Shown here: positions 33,689-44,075 of the stretch, piece after piece | Position numbering within the stretch: position 1 is the stretch's first letter | Layout of the letters: each line of letters begins with the position of its first letter | Source of the DNA: Tridacna crocea | Taxonomy: Eukaryota; Mollusca; Bivalvia; Cardiida; Cardiidae | DNA length: 64,000 bases | Reading direction: 5' to 3' | Assembly: GCA_943736015.1 (NCBI GenBank) | Contig: OX031059.1 | Coordinates: 53,207,159 to 53,271,158 of the forward strand | Position numbers and translations under genes: made by a program | Notes under the pieces: model-generated | Seen by the model: only the letters and a program-made list of their open reading frames with translations | Told to the model about the DNA's origin: nothing | Database searches by the model: none

Positions 33689-33885
33689 TTAACCCAAAGG
33701 CTACTAAGTGCGACCCGAGGACCTTTTCCATACAGTGTAGATTAAGATCACAATGTACATAACGTGCAGTCTGATCTTGGGTCCACACTGTCCGACGAGG
33801 AGATATGTTTTCACCAGTGTTGCTTATACAATAGCAAAATTTGGGATTTTACTATCAGTTTAAAAATTTCACTTCATTTATTTAG
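33689..33885 (+). mobile_element. family B MITE, near full length
   Basis: Starts TTAACCCAAAGGCTACTAAGTG, has ACAGTGTAGATTAAGATC .. GATCTTGGGTCCACACTGTCC and the long right arm with TTTGGGATTTTACTATCAG. The core left half is mutated (CACAATGTACATAACGTGCAGTC). Confidence 0.75.
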
Positions 33886-34260
33886 CAGGATAATGGTTAT
33901 ATCTCTACAGTACAGATAGTCAAGGTGGTGGATCAGTTACCCCAGAGTTCTAAGGCCCAATCCTTAACCCCGTCGTTGGGTTTTATCAAGAGCATGTCTT
34001 TTGGACAAGACGCATCATAGCTTAAACCTATAGTTCTTGTGAAAACAGGCTACCCGTTTTTTCTTACTCTACTTTTAGTCTTCGTTTTAAGTCATGTTTA
34101 AGTGGGAAGCCTGGAAAACCTCAACATTGCAAATGAAATGCAAATGTGTCAAAATGGAATTGTATTGGTATACTACGAAAATGAACAGGCAAAACAAACC
34201 CAGCCTGATTCGGCAAACCTCATGCGATCGGTTGACTCCCTCGGCTGTGTTATAATGGAT
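33886..34260. other. non-coding, upstream of the GTPase gene
   Basis: A short frame at 34102-34305 runs into a palindromic repeat and is not supported as coding. Confidence 0.4.
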
Positions 34261-34346
34261 TATACCGTCGGTTTACTTAAAAAACCTTGTAACTACAGCT
34301 TGTAACAAGCTGTACTTACGAGGTTTTCGAAGTAAACCGACGATAT
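34261..34346. mobile_element. family E palindrome
   Basis: Third copy, with CCGTCGGTTTACTT .. AAGTAAACCGACG around ACAGCTTGTAACAAGCTGT. Confidence 0.8.
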
Positions 34347-34765
34347 GCACCTTCACCACTTGTCACTACTCGGCTGATTCCGTGTTACGTACATCCAACC
34401 TCGTACGTATCAAGGAGGTTTTCATTTCTAAATACTACCAATCACATGATCTTAAACATGGCGGCACCTAGGTTAATCGATTAGCAAGGGCAATAACACC
34501 TACAATTGAGATATGCAGGTCTATCCACCTGAAAAATACCAAATTCCGTCCAGTATTTTCTTGTTCTAAGCGGAGTATTATAATTTTAAGACCGGTAATG
34601 CTAGCAGAGATATTCTGAAGTACTCAAATAAATCGTATTTGGTCTTTTCAGGATAAACGTTCTACACAGATGAAAAAATAGATACAACTTTAAACGAACA
34701 TCAGCAGCAAATTGCTCTCGAAAATCAAAGATGCAGCTAACTAACTCTCCAGGATATCACGAACA

Positions 34766-34898
34766 ATGAATCAAGTGAAATCGAAGGATGTGTTGAACTT
34801 TAACCTGGTCGTCATGGGCGACCAGTACAGTGGAAAAACTTCTATCGTAGAGCGATATGCCAATGGCACCTTCGGTCCCTCCTATATACAGACACGAG
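34766..34898 (+). CDS. Rab-like GTPase exon 1 (start and P-loop)
   Basis: ATG at 34766 is followed by the first beta strand and P-loop. Donor is CGAG|GTACGG; the exon leaves one base over, which joins GG of exon 2 to make Gly45. Confidence 0.9.
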
Positions 34899-37800
34899 GT
34901 ACGGGTTTGTCGAATAGTGTTATAACACTAGTCTGGATAAATTGGCCTCTTTACAAAAGAAGCCAGTATAAGTCAGCATCAATGTTTTCAAATGGTTAAT
35001 TAGCTTTTAATATCAATATATTTTGGTACAAACAAATAAAAAAGCTACCACGTAGAAATCTCACATGCTTTACATGACGGTCGCATGATCTTGTCCAGCG
35101 GTCTTTTAACGAAAGTCTTCTTATATTTTCTTCTGCTTGGATTTATTTGCTAAATGAGAAATTTCTATCATTTGATGGGTCACTTGCAGCAATGGCCAAT
35201 GAATATAACAAATATTTTTTTCTCTGAAATTCGTCATATAAATATAAACCAAGCCTATTTCCTGTTTCAGTTTTTGATTTTGCTTTATTTATAAAACCAC
35301 GACGAAACAGACTGTGTATCAGAATAATTTCGCAAGGAAAAAGGATAAAGACAGCAAATTCTGTTACAGTCTGCCTTTTGAACTCACTACTGTTGGAGAG
35401 GTCTGATGACCTGCCCCTAATTACATCATCAAGTTGCGCAGGCTGAACAGGGCTGATACCTTTTCAGGATTATGAGGATACATTAAATCACTGTTTCACT
35501 GAGCTTTAAATCTTTTTCTAGGCCTGTTCACTATAAATCAGTCTGACCTCTTATCTAGTCGTTCGTCCAACTTTTGTCTCTTGGTATGCATTTAAAACTG
35601 TGTGGCAAACTCCTCCTTCAGTTTTGTTGCCATTCTAGTGATACGTTATACAATGCCTTCTTTTAAACGTTGAAAAATCGTCTCTTTTTGAAGAAAGTTG
35701 TGTGTAATCGCATACAAGGTTTTAATACCTGTCTTCTGTTTTAATGTATATTTTTTGGGTACTTATGCATTACCATGCAAGTTTGTGCTTATCGTTTCTT
35801 TGAGAAAAAAGATTTTGGAAACACTGAGTGGAAAGGAGAAAATGCCGGTATCTAGCATTTTCTTCATACCATACTGTGCCTTCCATCCTTTCTAAACTAA
35901 GTCCTATCATTTTGGCACACTAAATCTGCAATTGCTTTCAGTTTGGACAAGGCAAATTGCTTTCCGTTTGGACAAGGGAAACTTTTGTCTTCTGATTAGG
36001 AGCTAAGCCACTTTTCATTGAATTTCTAGTTTTTTCAATTATTTCTTTTGTCCAGGGTCGGAGTACTACAAAAAGACAGTGCGTATAAATGGGGCAGCGG
36101 TGACGCTTTTCTTGTAGTAAGTAACAGCAGAAGGATCGCATTCTTCATTTTTTTTTCAGGATTGTTTTCGAATGCTCAAGAACTTTCTAAAATTCAACGT
36201 AACCCAATTCCTGATAGGCTACACCACGGGCATTTGAATCTCTATTTGTCTATGCACGGAACACTGAGATTTTCCTTGGTCGATCATCGAACGCTTACAG
36301 CACATTGGTGCATCGCCTGTTTATTACGGAATGTACTCAATTTTTCATCAACACCGTTTCTTTAAATAGCTCACTGGCGGCTCCCTCGATATCGTATATA
36401 GTAATAAAATTAGTCTAACTATATACCATAAAGAGAGAATCCACAGTGTGCGATTTATAGTAACGGTGTCCGATAATGAAACTTTCGTTATCCCTTGATA
36501 GATCAATGAAGTTTCAGGGGCCTATGACTAGACCAAATTATGGTTGTGCCAAATCCGAATTGTGCAATTCCATTGATATAGAATTAAACTAAAATGTATA
36601 TGAGTCATATAGTCAGTTTGTCAGTGAATAAGTTAGTCAAATTAATAAATACATACACTTACGCAGATGTAACTACTTATATAATGTCTACATGTATTTC
36701 AGTGACACTGCTGGACAGGTCAATATGAAAACTGTTATCCGGAGCATTTACAGGAGAGCTCAGGTATTATGGCTTGTAAAACTTGAAAAAGGGCATTCGG
36801 ACAATTGCGTAAAGCGTCATCTCGAATCAGCCTGCGCAGTCCGCACGGGCTAATCCGAGACGGCACTTCAAGACTACATTAGATTTTGAGTGTTGAAAAA
36901 AGGAAAATCACATACAGTGTCGTTTCGGATTTGCGGAGTGCGCAGGCTGATTTGAAACGGAATATTACACAAATGTCCGAATGCCCCTTTTTCGCGTATT
37001 GTAGGCCAATTATGATTTGTTTTTCTGAATCTATACCAATCATTTTTCAGTATCTATAATCTGAGAATGAAATCATTCAGAAAAAACACTGAGCTTATAC
37101 TCTTATAGGACAGTCACATGTTTCCAGTCACGATTCTATGGTACATTTAAGCAAGGAGATACTGTCTTTGAAAAATTTACAGACGAATCTTCTTATTCAT
37201 TGTTTCCGATGATAAATCAGCATTTTACCACCTTATTTTTGCTTCTATCTTGTGTCACATTACAAAGAATCATGAGAACATTGATGAAAGTTTCGTCAAA
37301 GGCAAGTCCAGTTAATTAAGCATAAATTGATGCATTGGCCCCTGCGATATAACTGAAATATCACCTTCGTGGATTATTTATTGCCTCTCATAACTCACAA
37401 ACTGTGGTTTATTGAACGATAAACCACGATAGAAAGAATATTATTTCTTAAATAAACCAAGTCGTAAATTTTTAAGCGTAATGAATAAATCACTCAGGCT
37501 ATCACGCTAGTGGACCATCACTATATTTTGCCTCATAACTCACAGCTGTGGTTTATTCCAGAAATAATCTTCTTTCTGTCGTGGTTTATCTTTTCAATTA
37601 ACCAAAGTTGTGAGTTATGAGACACAATAAATAATCCACGTGGGCAATGACTAACTGTGTGAAACGGAAACACGTTCATACTTACAGTAATTTTAAACGC
37701 AGATCATGCAGATCGTATTTAATTGAATATCTTACTTACTTTATACAGAATGACGCCTCTCTACATAGAATAACGTAGATTTTACCACCCTTTTCTTTAC

Positions 37801-40800
37801 ACTGTGTTTATAGTGCTGAATTCACGTGTCATGTTAGAATGAACGATAAACAATAGTAGAAAGTAGATTATTTCTTAAATAAATTAGTAAAGTGCTATTG
37901 ATTTCATGATCACTTTATACTTCAAATTATTTGATTAAATTTTGTCTAATTTTAGTGTACTTTGTCCTTGTCAAAGTTAGGAACCTCAGACAGTTTTGCA
38001 TACAAGATACACTGTGCTTTGTATTTCATCTTATTTTCTAAACTTACACGCTACAGCCAACAGTGCAAAATTGAACCTAAGCATACAGCTACAGATCTAC
38101 CCCCATTGCCATTTCAGGGAATTATCCTGGTATTTGACTTCGCACGCAAAGACACCTTAGACCACATCAAGGATTGGATAGATCTGATTCAAACGGTGAG
38201 ATAATTACTAAAAATATGTGAGCCGTACTCCGAAAAAAGGGGTTTAACTCGTTACCAAACGACAAAATTTTAGGTTTGTCCAAATCAAAAGCATTTACAG
38301 TCTAAATAAAAGTGACTGAAAATTTGAAATTTGTTTTATGCTGGTTAAAGGCTTCGTTCTCAGGGTCGTCAAAAGTAGGGATTGTCTCAATGCATCTCCG
38401 TAGTATAGCGTACCACACAAGTCATTGTGTAAAAATCCACATTGCCATACAACTAACTAAATAACTGGTTAGAATGGTTGCCGATTGCTTGCTAGCCTGA
38501 ACCCATAATCTTTCTACCCTTTCCAATAAGATTCTTATAGTTAAATTTGAGTCATACCTAATTTTGCTCCTTCAAAAAGGTTTCCATTTGCACGTATTTG
38601 ATTTTACATGTACTATATGGTACCTTTGGCAAAGAATTAAGCACCCACTCTTGGAAACGAAGAAAAGTGACCTAAAAAGAGTTTGTTTGGTTGTTATTCA
38701 GGGACATTTTTTTTTTCTTTTTGTATCAGCTTTTGGGACTTAGTTAAATGACTGATTACTAAAATGTGGCTTCAGGATACAGGCTATACTTTTCACAGGT
38801 TCGCAGTATCGGTTCCTAAAGTTTTTTTTTTTTTTAAATCAATGATTGAATTTCCAAGGCGAAAATAATGCAAAAAGAGGTCCTTTTTCTCTCGTTAACT
38901 ATGAGGCAATCTCGGCACATGACATTCGCTTAATTTCATTTGTTTCTTCGGTAGTGGATGGATGGATGGATGGATGGATGGATTGTTTGATTGATTGATT
39001 GCTTAATGTTTGATGTAATGGCGTAATGATTGATGTGTTGATTTGCTTATTTATTATTGATTGATTTTTACAGCACTGCGAAATTGAACCAGAAATATTA
39101 ATGGTGGGTAACAAGATAGATCTGAATGAACAATTCAAGAATATTTCTAGTGATGAAGCACGTCAAGTAAGTTTTAATGGTTTTCGTTTTGATTTTTCTT
39201 TAACTTAAGAATTTTCAGATTACTTTGCCAGTTGCTCTATAGATATGGATTTTTACCGATATATCTTGACATATGAAATGTTGAAAAAAAAAAAACAACA
39301 ACATAGTCACCCCATTCCCAACAACTTATGCAAGTAATTTTTATAGGATTTGTCAAAGACAATACAAGTATGAATTTGATATTTAATTTTGAAGACCATG
39401 TATCGTATTTTGTGCAAAGTCAAGGAAATAAACCCAATTTAACTAATTTTTCTCAAGCAAATGAGTTTTCCGGTAGCACTCAAATATGCAATTGGAAATG
39501 GCATGTTAAAATACATTGGCTGAGGCCACCGATCGTAGAAATACTAATTTCTGATTGAAAATAGCTTCATTCTCTCACAACCATATATATTGGCGTAATG
39601 ATACAAAAATTGTCTAGCCATCGCTTTAGTCCTAGGCTGTTTCGTTCCAAAACCAGTTCATCCTATGATTGTGCTCCGTTTGATTTGGCATGAATATTTA
39701 TAGATCGAAATAATTGACAGTAATATTGGGAATTTTAAAACGTTAACGACCAAAGATATTTCAAAATCATAGTTTTCAGGTACGAACTTAATTTTATTCG
39801 ATATATTCACGCGATCTCTATCTATCTCTATATCCATTATGCATTGTATAGTCAAGGGACGTTACTCCTTACTCGTCCTAATGATCAAAGGGAGACCGCC
39901 AATACACAAAAAGTCTTTGTCTTGAGTACTCTCCCTTCAACCAAAGAGGTATTCATTCGCATGGTTGCATGACTTTTAAACCAATATATTGATAATATTT
40001 TTCTATTTATTTCAAAGTACTGATTCAGCATAACGCTTCCTTGACAAATATCAGTTCAGCGTTCTCAACGCTTTGATTTTTTTCAATGGCTGTGCCCTCC
40101 CTGTAACTGAGAATTATAGATCTGAATCGGTTTGTATTGTGATTGGCGACTATCTGCAACATTCCATCGGAAACGTAACTTGAAGGACTATGTTTTTCTG
40201 GAATGCCAATATCAAGGCGTAACTTAAACTTGGAAGTGGGGAGTGGTTGAATTTCATTCATGGAGTGTTAAATAAAAGAAAGAAAATATATATATATATA
40301 TCAGACATTCAATAAAATCGACAAATTCCGAAATTTTCCGTGTCATATTGCCTAACAACTTGCCTCTTTCTTTCGGTATTTCCCGTACGTGACCATCATA
40401 ACTATCAATCATAAACGGCAGGACTGATTAGTCAAAACACGGAGAAATCACTGGTCTAGCTTTACTAAGTAACCATTCATTTGTAATGTTAATGATCAAT
40501 GATCAACACCCTAGTAATTACACTTGGCATTCACCGCTTACTTCCTTTTGTAGATGGCGAGCTACAACAACATAGATTTTATGGAAGTCAGTGCAAAGAG
40601 AAACATCAACATCGAAAAAGCTTTCGAAAACCTCACCACAAAAGTTCTACGTAATAAAGACAGGGTAAGTCTGCATATGCCAAAACATGTCTTTTTGTGG
40701 ACGGCAGAAACTGTGCTGCCTGATGTTGGATTCATAATAAAGTCCGCTTGTTTAGTCTAACTTCTCAGAATATGTTGTTTATAATACATGTAGATCGAAG

Positions 40801-41924
40801 ATTACACTTACAGGTCTATCTAGTCCAATTATTACACTGTCCGCTAAGCCTTTCTACACACTTCCAAGGTTTAACAGCGTTTGTTCCCTGTAGCTGTGAG
40901 GAAGTATCTTTAAATATAAAGTATTTACCTTACTATTATCACTTTTATCATATGAAACAAAAAAAAAACTTTCTGAGTTCTTCAACTTAATCAATTTTTT
41001 TTCATGGATTAATACAAGCAAATTTTGATTCTATACATATATATCCAGTGTGAACCCATTCTCCACAGAAGTTGTTATCTATTGTTTATGTGTATATCTA
41101 TTGATATATCACGTGATATATGGTTTTTGTGGCATTTGTCGATGATAATGCCACTATGAGTCCAACAATGAATGTTCAATATTGAATTTTGAAAGCCATG
41201 TATCGTACTGTTCAAAACGGAAGGAAATAAACCACATTAAATTTAATTTTTCTCAGACAAATGAGCTTTTCGATAGCATTCAGATATACTTGTATAATTG
41301 ATAATGGCGTATTGAAATAGACTGTACTGGGCGATCCATAATGGAAATAAGACCTCTTAAAATTTTATAGGGGGGGTACTTCAATTAGTCTTCTATTGGC
41401 GCAATGATATACACAAAATTTGTCTACTGACATCTTTGATGCCGGACCTGTTCATTCCAAAACCAGTTCGTCCATGGGCTTCGTCGTCCAACAATTACTC
41501 GCCACTCCATTTGATTGTACGTACATATTTACATATCGAAAAAGTTATTTTAGTAATGTATGGAATTAGATCTTGACGACCAAAGATATCTCACAATCAT
41601 AATTTTCAGACATAAACTTAATTTAATTCAAATTATTAACTCAATACAATGGCTTCCTTGACAAATGCCACATCAGCGTTTTGAACGTTTTGATTTTTTC
41701 TTTTTGTTTTAAAAATGGCTTTGCAAAACTACTATTCGTCATTAGAATTTGTGTTATTTTTTCATTGTTACTTATCATCATCTTCACCGTTGTTGCTGTT
41801 CGTATTAATTCTATGTTTATTATTTCTAATTACTTTTTATTTTTCGCAGTTTCTCATCGAGCGACAAGATAGCATCGTTTTACACAAGCAGGTCAAAGAA
41901 GACACTTCGTGTTGCCCAAGCTGA
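34766..41924 (+). CDS. atypical Rab-like small GTPase, seven exons, 203 residues
   Basis: Exons 34766-34898, 36056-36116, 36703-36763, 38118-38195, 39074-39166, 40554-40664 and 41850-41924 join in frame at every GT-AG junction and total 612 bases with the stop. The product has G1 GDQYSGKTS (residues 18-26), switch I Thr43, G3 DTAGQ (66-70), G4 NKID (124-127) and G5 SAK (155-157), and ends CCPS, a CCXX-type double-cysteine prenylation tail. Length is typical for Rab. The Rab signature positions differ: RGSEY replaces IGVDF-like switch I, YDTAGQVNM replaces WDTAGQERF, and IYRRAQG replaces YYRGAxG. Expected role: membrane-anchored GTPase in vesicle traffic, with altered effector surfaces. I cannot place it in a numbered Rab group. 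Introns are full of mobile elements. Confidence 0.92.
34920..35430 (-). repeat. interspersed repeat N, copy 2 (GTPase intron 1)
   Basis: Inverse match of 20850-21390, ending CTGTTGGAGAGGTCTGATGACC. It lies entirely in intron 1, beginning about 20 bases after the exon 1 donor. Confidence 0.8.
35756..35995 (+). mobile_element. decayed type 1 TTAA MITE (GTPase intron 1)
   Basis: Core ATGCCGGTATCTAGCATTTT and right-arm words GCAATTGCTTTCAGTTTGGAC are recognisable; ends are gone. Confidence 0.55.
36056..36116 (+). CDS. Rab-like GTPase exon 2 (switch I, beta 2-3)
   Basis: Acceptor TTTTGTCCAG, donor TTGTA|GTAAGT. Encodes SEYYKKTVRINGAAVTLFL. Two bases remain and make Tyr65 with exon 3, at the site of the usual Trp. 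Confidence 0.88.
36703..36763 (+). CDS. Rab-like GTPase exon 3 (DTAGQ, switch II)
   Basis: Acceptor CATGTATTTCAG, donor CTCAG|GTATTA. Encodes DTAGQVNMKTVIRSIYRRAQ. The donor runs straight into the palindromic element at 36766. Confidence 0.88.
36766..37014. mobile_element. double-hairpin family C element starting at a splice donor
   Basis: Outer inverted ends ATTATGGCTTGTAA / TGTAGGCCAATTAT, then AAAGGGCATTCGGACA / TGTCCGAATGCCCC, enclosing two GCCTGCGC-type hairpins (near 36828-36845 and 36930-36950). The left end starts directly after the GT donor at 36764-36765. Related copies are at 43233-43516 and 45682-45954. Confidence 0.8.
37362..37652. repeat. 290-bp inverted repeat (GTPase intron 3)
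   Basis: CGTGGATTATTTATTGCCTC .. ATAACTCACAAACTGTGGTTTA pairs with AACTTTGGTTAATTG-type and GTGAGTTATGAGACACAATA .. ATCCACG on the right. The centre repeats the CATAACTCACAGCTGTGGTTTA word, so the arms themselves have internal symmetry. Confidence 0.7.
38118..38195 (+). CDS. Rab-like GTPase exon 4
   Basis: Acceptor TTGCCATTTCAG, donor AAACG|GTGAGA, both phase 0. Encodes GIILVFDFARKDTLDHIKDW and then IDLIQT, the beta-4 strand and following helix. Confidence 0.9.
38241..38395 (-). mobile_element. type 1 TTAA MITE lacking its hairpin
   Basis: Both arms are clear (TTAACTCGTTACCAAACGAC .. GAAATTTG and GGCTTCGTTCTCAGGGTCG .. AGTAGGGATTGT) but between them only TTTTATGCTGGTTAAA remains. The central palindrome has been deleted almost exactly. 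Confidence 0.7.
38940..39010 (+). repeat. (GGAT)n and (TTGA)n microsatellite
   Basis: GGATGGATGGATGGATGGAT is followed by TTGATTGATTG, about 70 bp upstream of the exon 5 acceptor. Confidence 0.85.
39074..39166 (+). CDS. Rab-like GTPase exon 5 (NKID)
   Basis: Acceptor GATTTTTACAG, donor CGTCAA|GTAAGT, both phase 0. Carries guanine-binding NKID. Confidence 0.9.
39336..40085 (+). repeat. 750-bp interspersed repeat O, copy 1 (GTPase intron 5)
   Basis: Shares GAAGACCATGTATCGTATTTT, TCCAAAACCAGTTC, GATCAAAGGGAGACC, ACTCTCCCTTCAA and TTCAGCGTTCTCAACGCTTTG with 54565-55318 (inverse) and, with a deletion, 41110-41705. No open frame is shared between copies. Confidence 0.8.
40554..40664 (+). CDS. Rab-like GTPase exon 6 (SAK)
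   Basis: Acceptor CTTCCTTTTGTAG, donor GACAGG|GTAAGT, both phase 0. Encodes FMEVSAKRNINIEKAFENL and the last helix. Confidence 0.9.
41110..41705 (+). repeat. interspersed repeat O, copy 2, internally deleted (GTPase intron 6)
   Basis: Keeps both ends (TTTGTGGCATTTGTCGATGA and CATCAGCGTTTTGAACGTTTTG) but lacks the GATCAAAGGGAGACC middle. Confidence 0.75.
41850..41924 (+). CDS. Rab-like GTPase exon 7 (hypervariable tail, CCPS)
   Basis: Acceptor TTTATTTTTCGCAG; 24 residues ending KEDTSCCPS then TGA at 41922-41924. The two cysteines are the expected geranylgeranyl sites. Confidence 0.9.
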   Translation, partial: FLIERQDSIVLHKQVKEDTSCCPS

Positions 41925-41959
41925 TGAAAAGAACTTATAAACAGTTGAAACTCAAGCCA

Positions 41960-42065
41960 TGCTCTGTGACAAAAGGGGGTTTAATGCATCTGCAAAAAGT
42001 ATCGACCCATGTCAGCCTGCGCATTCCGCGCAGGCTGACATGGTTCGAAACCTTTTGCTAGGATT
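41960..42065. mobile_element. family C hairpin element, 3' of the GTPase gene
   Basis: TGCATCTGCAAAAAGTATCG .. CGAAACCTTTTGC around CATGTCAGCCTGCGC / GCGCAGGCTGACATG. It begins some 36 bases after the stop codon and may lie in the 3' UTR. Confidence 0.8.
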
Positions 42066-42292
42066 AAATTTTCTGCGTGTTAAATCACCATTCTACATCC
42101 AGATTTAGTCAGTTATTAGAAAAGATGGATTTTTTTTTGTAGATGCATAGAACTCTATGTGATGACTTGCTAGTTATTACACATCAGTAAACGTTTACCA
42201 AAGCATGGCTCTTACATACTTGCCCTATATATATAGGGTAAAACTGAACAACGATAGGCAACCCTAGATTCACGTATACATGTAATTATACA

Positions 42293-42583
42293 GTTACCCT
42301 TGTACCAGACAATAGAAATACTTTTCCGAATTGAATGAATTTGCAGACGACAGATAAACCCTTTACCCCATAAGGCATTTCTATGGTATCTCTAATGGGC
42401 CTTAAATAACTGCAAGGATGAAGCTGTTTCTTATGTGTATTAACACCTTTTTGATAGTATAGAAAACATTGTGACAGAAGGTGAAATTGCTCGTCACGAG
42501 CAATTTCACCTTTTGCCACAGTGTTTTCCAAAGGCTCCTACAAGCAATGCATAGAAATGAGTATCTATGGAGTAAAGGGTTAA
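42293..42583 (+). mobile_element. TTAA MITE type 3, beside a type 1 fragment
   Basis: 42293-42352 is the end of a type 1 element (GAATGAATTTGCAGACGACA). It is cut by a type 3 copy (42353-42583) with ends AAACCCTTTACCCC / GGAGTAAAGGGTTAA and a stem slip (GTGACAGAAGGTG versus CACCTTTTGCCAC). Confidence 0.8.
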
Positions 42584-42939
42584 AAAAAGGCTACATTGAT
42601 TGTATATAACTGAAAAATGATAAACAAAAAAAAAAAAACAATGTGGAGAGAGAAGAATAGGCCTATGCTTTTTTCCTTTTGTAAAAAAAAATAAACATTG
42701 GTCGAAATCGAAAGAATATGTTGACAAAAATTTAAAATGGCTCTAAATAATGGTAACTGTTGTAAAAGCGGGTAAAAGAAGAAAATGCTGGCGACCAGCA
42801 TTTTCTCCTTTTCCTGAAATGTTTTTAAAAAGCTTTACCCACCAGTGTTGTTAAATTGCAGAATTGCTTTGACTATAGGTTAAGTTCATCTTTCTATAAA
42901 CTGTTACGCACAATGTCACCTGAGCACGAAGTGCTAAAG
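42584..42939. mobile_element. decayed type 1 TTAA MITE and spacer
   Basis: At about 42660-42885 (minus): AATAAACATTGGTCGAAATCG, core AATGCTGGCGACCAGCATT, right arm AGAATTGCTTTGACTATAGG. Confidence 0.55.
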
Positions 42940-43140
42940 ATGAACATTTGTGATCAGGCTGCGTCCGGCGTCCGTCGTAATTCGACCGTCGTTTATGTAC
43001 ACTCTAGTGGCCATTTCTCTCAAATACTAAAGAAAGATTTTGTAAGAATGCTTGTCATATCTCAGAAAAGATTGTAAACGGTTCATCTTTGGTCAAAAGG
43101 CTCCGGTGAGCGACTTCAGGGTCATCAAGGCCCGCTTGTT
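42940..43140 (-). mobile_element. fragment of the composite repeat seen at 2.6-3.9 kb
   Basis: Contains GCGTCCGGCGTCCGTCGT at the left and CCGGTGAGCGACTTCAGGGTC with AAGGCCCGCTTGTTG at the right, the inverse of AAGAGGGC..GGCCCTGAATCGCTCACCT at 2605-2640. The tandem units are absent. Confidence 0.65.
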
Positions 43141-43232
43141 GTCATTATCTTGTCATTATTACCCACTATTAATCCTAAGAGTGATAAATAAACGAAAAAG
43201 ACCTTTTCAGCTTAGTAAATATAAGCATGTGT

Positions 43233-43516
43233 TGTGTTATATCTGGCCTTGAACACGTGGAAAAGGGGCATTCTGGCTTTTGCTTAAAACATCGTCCTGT
43301 ATCACTCTGCGCAGTTCTAGCAGGCTCATCCGAAACGACACTCTCCATTTTTGTGTAATATTTTGTTTTGGTAAAGTCTTATACATTTACGATAACATCT
43401 AATGTAGTCATGAAGTGCCGTTACGGATTAGCCTGCGCGGACTGCGCAAGCTAATCCGAGGAGACACATTACGCTAATGTTCGAATTCCCCTTTTTACGT
43501 TTTGCAGGTCATATAT
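43233..43516. mobile_element. double-hairpin family C element, copy 2
   Basis: AAAAGGGGCATTCTGG .. TTCGAATTCCCCTTTT ends, two inner hairpins (CATCGTCCTGTATCACTCTG.. and GATTAGCCTGCGCGGACTGC..). The first inner hairpin is mutated. Confidence 0.75.
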
Positions 43517-43533
43517 GGGTAAAGATCGGCAGG

Positions 43534-43812
43534 GTCCGTAATCACCAACCATTCTTCAGTTTAAACATATTTATTTTACATCGATTGAGAAACAAGTTCT
43601 TACAACTTATACTTACTTCTCTCGATTCTACTTCCTGGGATCTACACCAGTACTCGCGCCGAATGTGTGGGCCAATGAAAAATCCCAAAGTTGACCCCCG
43701 CTCCCGGGTATCAAACTCAGGACCCTTAGGTTATGAGGCCGACGCTCTACCTAACGGCCACGGACACCACAACCCTTCTTTAGAACATCATTAGTCTGAT
43801 TCTGTTGAACTT
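43534..43812. mobile_element. family D element split by a SINE
   Basis: GTCCGTAATCACCAACCATTC on the left and AGAACATCATTAGTCTGATT..AACTTTCTAAA on the right of the SINE make up the left half of a family D element. Its right half is missing. Confidence 0.65.
43560..43770 (-). mobile_element. tRNA-derived SINE, second family, copy 1
   Basis: 211 bp between near-identical direct repeats AACCATTCTTCAG (43547-43559) and AACCCTTCTTTAG (43771-43783). On the minus strand it starts with a tRNA-like promoter (GTGGCCGTTAGGTAGAGCG as A box, GAGTTTGATACCC as B box) and ends ATAAATATGTTTAAA. Confidence 0.8.
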
Positions 43813-43818
43813 TCTAAA

Positions 43819-44075
43819 CGTGACCCATCACGCAAAAAAGAACCTTCTGAGAACTGCGAAAAGTGCTAACCCTGGTCAGACTGCGCGAATTGCGCAGGCT
43901 GACCAGGGTTGACACTTTTCGATTTTATGATATTTTCTGTATGAAAACCTTGTTATATAATCATTTTGAACTGTCAACTCGAAATGACCTACACTATATC
44001 GTTGATTTGTTTTCATCCAACTGATATACGGGATTCCAAGATAGTCCCTTTGCTCGTGAGGGATCATTAAAATTT
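43819..44075 (+). mobile_element. GTGACCCATCACGC element with a family C hairpin, copy 1
   Basis: Left end GTGACCCATCACGCAAAAAAG, hairpin AACCCTGGTCAGACTGCGCG / GCGCAGGCTGACCAGGGTTG, right end AGTCCCTTTGCTCGTGAGGGATCA worn. The same element is at 48582-48849 (inverse) and 52755-53014. Confidence 0.75.

Noticed and set aside
34899..34999. Continuation of the GTPase frame past exon 1
   Set aside because: It loses GTPase similarity at the donor and runs into an interspersed repeat also found at 20850-21390.
41681..41849. Hydrophobic frames upstream of GTPase exon 7
   Set aside because: They translate the polypyrimidine-rich end of intron 6; only the part from 41850 is exon.
43560..43770. tRNA-like A and B boxes
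   Set aside because: They belong to a SINE with target duplications; the rest of a tRNA cloverleaf is absent.
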